A stretch of 13,446 bases of DNA from CAZLGO01 sp964559295. Lineage in GTDB: Archaea > Methanobacteriota > Methanobacteria > Methanobacteriales > Methanobacteriaceae. Of the stretch, positions 11,725 through 13,446 are shown piece by piece; position 1 is the stretch's first letter; every line of letters begins with the position of its first letter. Where the stretch lies: positions 1-13,446 of the forward strand of contig CAZLGO010000050.1 of NCBI GenBank assembly GCA_964559295.1, in the 5' to 3' direction. Under the pieces are notes generated by a model that saw only the letters and a list, made by a program, of their open reading frames with translations, was not told the DNA's origin and did no database searches. The position numbers and the translations under genes are program-made.

Positions 11725-12186
11725 TTAAAGGCCCTTTAGGGCCTCTTCTACTTTCTCCTTTCCGTACTCGTCGACGAGCTCTGCGAGCTTGTCGACGAGC
11801 TCACTCTCGATGAGCTCTTCGCCCTCTGTTTTTGCCCGAATCTCATTAAAGATCCGGGCAATTTCACCGACGGCGCTGTAAGCGTCTCCTCTTGTGTTGA
11901 AGGCGGCGTCGTATAATTCTTTGATGACACCGCCTTCAACAATATGCATATCGATGTGCTGCCCCGGATGTCGCCAAGAGCCCGTTTGACGGACTCTAAC
12001 GACGACATCGCCCTCTGAAACGATGCCGCCGGAGCGTAACCACTCACCTTCAAAGGCGTAACCGTTCCTCTTGGAGGTATCTACTCCATCGAGGATTTTC
12101 GCCCACAAGCCTCTTGTTGTTTTCCTACTGTCTCCAAGCTTAAATTTAATCTCGTATTTCCCGACACCAATATTCTCAATCTCCAT
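11725..12186 (-). CDS. Unknown protein, first gene of right operon
   Basis: 153-residue protein. The N-terminal half is beta-rich (GKYEIKFKLGDSRKTTRGLW, GVDTSKRNGYAFEGEWL, GDVVVRVRQTGSW); the C-terminal half is helical (EIARIFNEIRAKTEGEELIE) with the repeated peptide ELVDKLAELVDE. The NGYAFEG...GDVVV pattern is faintly familiar from archaeal hypothetical proteins but not assignable. GAGGTGA lies eight bases before the ATG, the leader carries a hairpin, and a TATA box lies at 12257-12265. The coding sequence is GC-rich and contains the longest stems in the window (11767-11799, 11895-11941, 11967-12009). As first gene of the operon it is probably expressed early. Confidence 0.6.
   Translation of the reverse strand: MEIENIGVGKYEIKFKLGDSRKTTRGLWAKILDGVDTSKRNGYAFEGEWLRSGGIVSEGDVVVRVRQTGSWRHPGQHIDMHIVEGGVIKELYDAAFNTRGDAYSAVGEIARIFNEIRAKTEGEELIESELVDKLAELVDEYGKEKVEEALKGL
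11767..11799. repeat. 15-bp intragenic stem-loop
   Basis: CTCGTCGACGAGCTC (11767-11781) pairs with GAGCTTGTCGACGAG (11785-11799) around the loop TGC. Fourteen pairs are Watson-Crick and one is G-T. The left arm also contains a 12-base perfect palindrome (11767-11778), and a further GAGCTC at 11812 can compete. It encodes the peptide ELVDKLAELVDE; synonymous codons could easily have broken the symmetry. Confidence 0.75.
11895..11941. repeat. 16-bp intragenic stem-loop
   Basis: Bases 11895-11910 pair with 11926-11941 around a 15-base loop, with one C/A mismatch in plus-strand DNA (11907/11929). In the minus-strand message that position becomes G-U, so the RNA stem is fully paired over 16 bp. 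It is the longest foldback in the window. Confidence 0.75.
11967..12009. repeat. Two-tier intragenic stem-loop
   Basis: Outer stem GATGTCG (11967-11973) with CGACATC (12003-12009). Inner stem 11977-11985 with 11989-11997 around a three-base loop: eight Watson-Crick pairs plus one C/A mismatch that becomes U-G in the minus-strand message. Again the pairing is better in the mRNA than in plus-strand sequence. Confidence 0.65.
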
Positions 12187-12203
12187 TTTCTGTTCACCTC
12201 ACT

Positions 12204-12236
12204 CCAAGTCTGAGGGGTATACCTTACCCCCCTTGG
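12204..12236 (-). promoter_or_regulatory. 5' leader hairpin of right operon
   Basis: CCAAG (12204-12208) pairs with CTTGG (12232-12236), and inside it GGGGTA (12214-12219) pairs with TACCCC (12225-12230). The predicted start site, about 25 bases from the TATA box at 12257-12265, is near 12234, so the message would begin with this hairpin, ahead of GAGGTGA and the ATG at 12186. It could stabilise the 5' end or regulate translation. Confidence 0.5.
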
Positions 12237-12256
12237 TGTAATATATAGTGTTCAGT

Positions 12257-12265
12257 GTATATAAA
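12257..12265 (-). promoter_or_regulatory. TATA box for right operon
   Basis: TTTATATAC on the minus strand, about 75 bases before ATG 12186. A second AT-only stretch (ATATATTAC) lies closer, at 12237-12247, but would place the start site inside the leader hairpin. Confidence 0.5.
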
Positions 12266-12491
12266 TGTTTTGGTCAACCCCCATCTGAGCCATATCCTCC
12301 CTTTTTTTCAAGAAAAACGCTCTCAGAAGGCTTTCTGGAAAAACTTACACTTGAAATTTAATGACTTCAAGTGTAAAAAAATTGAACAAAATAACAAAAA
12401 ATAATCATAACAGCTATAAAAAATTGAACAAAAAACAGTGATTTTTTGTGTGATTCAAACGACGTGTTGATACTACACTTTCACACAGTAT
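12266..12491. other. Intergenic region with terminator and repeats
   Basis: No gene seen. It contains a diverged relative of the 55-bp duplicated element (about 12312-12340, CAGAA/TTCTG stem), an 11-bp hairpin at 12345-12376, a 16-bp direct repeat AAAAAATTGAACAAAA at 12376-12391 and 12418-12433, and TGTGTGA/TCACACA at 12447-12453 and 12481-12487. The repeats upstream of the 12257 TATA box could be operators for the nearby regulators. Confidence 0.5.
12345..12376 (-). terminator. Hairpin plus T-run after 12492 gene
   Basis: TTACACTTGAA (12345-12355) and TTCAAGTGTAA (12366-12376) form a perfect 11-bp stem with a ten-base loop. On the minus strand it is followed closely by TTTTTCC. It lies downstream of the 12492-12713 gene, suggesting a terminator, though archaea do not require the hairpin. 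Confidence 0.45.
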
Positions 12492-12713
12492 TCAACATAT
12501 CTGATACACTCTATCGTTGATTTTTTTGATTTTTTCTTCACGTACAGCAAGCTGCAGAAGATTTCGACAGACCCAAGTGTCCCTTTTTGTCACCAGCCAG
12601 CATGTAGCTATCCAATCGTGCTGAGAGAATTGATACTCGAATCCTTTTTCCTTCAATTTTTGAATGATTTTGTCGATATAACGACTCATCATCTCTTTTC
12701 TTGTCAATCCCAT
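12492..12713 (-). CDS. Winged-helix-like small regulator
   Basis: 73-residue protein. It begins MGLTRKEMMSRYIDKIIQKL and ends LLQLAVREEKIKKINDRVYQIC. The end has the helix-then-wing pattern of small winged-helix DNA-binding proteins (LLxLAxREEKIxKxxDRVYQI). The central segment contains HDWIATCWLV. A transcription regulator is likely, but the recognition helix cannot be fixed by eye. AGGAGATGA lies a few bases before the ATG. It is 88 bases downstream of the ribbon-helix-helix gene on the same strand and may share its promoter. Confidence 0.5.
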   Translation of the reverse strand: MGLTRKEMMSRYIDKIIQKLKEKGFEYQFSQHDWIATCWLVTKRDTWVCRNLLQLAVREEKIKKINDRVYQIC

Positions 12714-12801
12714 CCTTTCATCTCCTGTTTTTGATTTTTCCTGCTAAAAAACAGCAGTTTTTTTTCAACTACGGAATATCCACAAGTCTTTTTTTGAAAT
12801 A

Positions 12802-13212
12802 TCAAATATCGTGTCCGTAGCGCTCAAAATAAGCATGCCTAATCTCTTCAACGCTGAAACCTGAAATTTCAGACTGTTTTTCAATGACACGATCAGGCAC
12901 TTCGAATTTTCTGTTATACCAATCGTCAAGCACATTAAGTACTTTTTCCATCCTTTCATTTTCAGCACTTATATGCATTGTCATCTCTTCCTTCATTTTA
13001 CGAATATTTTTCAGCTTGTTTTTGAAGCTCGCAATTTTATTTTCGTAGTAAGCGATTTGCTGAAGCAGATATTCTTCATCATCGACTTCCTCAAGCATAT
13101 GCTTGATTCCAAGCACGAGAGCTTCGTTCCACCTGATTCCCCGCATTTTAGCCTTCCGATGCAAGTTTTCGGGGATCGAGGTGGTAATCACCTTTGCTTT
13201 GAATTTTTCCAT
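12802..13212 (-). CDS. Ribbon-helix-helix regulator with coiled coil
   Basis: 136-residue DNA-binding protein. Residues 5-40 (KAKVITTSIPENLHRKAKMR, then WNEALVLGIKHML) fit the ribbon-helix-helix fold: an N-terminal strand that enters the major groove as a dimer, then two helices. Residues about 45-90 form a charged coiled coil (YYENKIASFKNKLKNIRKMK), and the C-terminal segment (GFSVEEIRHAYFERYGHDI) looks like a small helical domain. RHH regulators are widespread in archaeal viruses and often repress their own promoters; the AT-rich 9-bp repeats upstream are candidate operators. GGAGGTGCG precedes the ATG at 13212. It is the first gene at the right end. Confidence 0.7.
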   Translation of the reverse strand: MEKFKAKVITTSIPENLHRKAKMRGIRWNEALVLGIKHMLEEVDDEEYLLQQIAYYENKIASFKNKLKNIRKMKEEMTMHISAENERMEKVLNVLDDWYNRKFEVPDRVIEKQSEISGFSVEEIRHAYFERYGHDI

Positions 13213-13429
13213 ATTAACGCACCTCCAATATTGTATATGTATATCAGATATATTTATATTATTTATATTATTTATATTATTTATACGTAATATATATATT
13301 CTTGGGAGAAAATCTGCCTGAAGTGTATTACATATTTTGTTGAAACGTATTAGTTGTTATCATTATGTGATAATTTTTGTAAAAAATTGTCCTATTTGTG
13401 AAAATTTTCCTAACACATCTGATTTCAAA
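13213..13429. other. Right-end non-coding region
   Basis: AT-rich, no gene seen. It contains the promoter and repeats for the ribbon-helix-helix gene, a TTATCA/TGATAA hairpin (13357-13362 with 13368-13373), and AT-rich sequence running to the terminal inverted repeat. Unlike the left end it has no G-quadruplex motif and far fewer foldbacks, so the two ends are not equivalent. Confidence 0.5.
13253..13285. repeat. 9-bp AT repeats in promoter
   Basis: TTTATATTA repeats at 13253-13261, 13262-13270 and 13271-13279, then a partial TTTATA to 13285. They lie 40-75 bases upstream of ATG 13212 and overlap the likely TATA region. Regular 9-bp spacing suggests an array for cooperative binding of a regulator, perhaps the adjacent RHH protein; an AT slippage tract is the alternative. 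Confidence 0.6.
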
Positions 13430-13446
13430 AATGCAGAAATGCACGC
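13430..13446. repeat. Terminal inverted repeat, right copy
   Basis: AATGCAGAAATGCACGC, the exact reverse complement of 28-44. It ends at the last base of the window. Continuing the left copy predicts about 27 more bases, starting TTTCGCTTTCTGCAT, beyond this end. Confidence 0.65.

Noticed and set aside
11305..11813. Plus-strand frames of 135-144 codons
   Set aside because: Antisense to coupled minus-strand genes with ribosome sites; Ser/Leu-rich shadow composition.
12741..12765. CTGCT/AGCAG hairpin with T-run as plus-strand terminator
   Set aside because: No plus-strand gene lies upstream, so it has no transcript to end; its minus-strand role is unclear.
1..13446. tRNA or rRNA genes
   Set aside because: No cloverleaf-like or conserved rRNA sequence was recognised on either strand.

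Overview
The window looks like a nearly complete small linear DNA virus (or virus-like element) of an archaeon. Evidence for an archaeal host: AT-rich TATA boxes at archaeal spacing, T-run terminators, one apparently leaderless gene (9724, minus strand), small SWIM zinc-finger and ribbon-helix-helix proteins, and a C39-like cysteine peptidase with an N-terminal segment resembling a pseudomurein-binding repeat. That last point suggests a host with a pseudomurein-type wall (Methanobacteriales, Methanopyrales or some ANME-1), but this is inference. A 17-bp sequence near base 1 recurs inverted at the last base, so both genome ends are probably here, with about 27 bases missing on the right. No polymerase, integrase, packaging ATPase, rRNA or tRNA was recognised.

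Layout. 1-458: non-coding left end with terminal inverted repeat, hairpin, G-quadruplex motif and strong inverted repeats. 459-784: decayed minus-strand coding remnants. 809-3185 (minus): five small genes; four encode proteins sharing a hydrophobic helix followed by F[ILM]xEE[AS]xQ, best read as a paralogous virion membrane/coat family. A divergent promoter region (3186-3309) separates them from 3310-7076 (plus): two large structural-type proteins with a shared N-terminal module, a GC-rich 44-bp repeat insertion, a PD-(D/E)XK nuclease, a two-helix membrane peptide and a Cys/His protein. 7084-9724 (minus): a second structural/lysis block with a paralogue of the 3310 protein, a beta-rich surface protein and the C39-like peptidase. 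9797-12186 (minus): a tightly coupled operon of small regulators and a putative single-strand-annealing protein. 12492-13212 (minus): winged-helix-like and ribbon-helix-helix regulators. 13213-13446: AT-rich right end.

A plausible division of labour: the right-hand operons are early (regulation, recombination-type replication using the annealing protein and the nuclease with host polymerase), and the left, plus-strand and 7084-9724 blocks are late (virion assembly, wall breakage).

The most unusual property is the density of perfect inverted repeats inside coding sequence, especially 11196-12010, where at least eight stems of 8 bp or more fall in about 800 bp. Other striking structures are a 20-bp perfect palindrome, a lox-like inverted repeat, a G-quadruplex motif just inside the terminal repeat, and a duplicated gene start flanking the GC-rich repeat.
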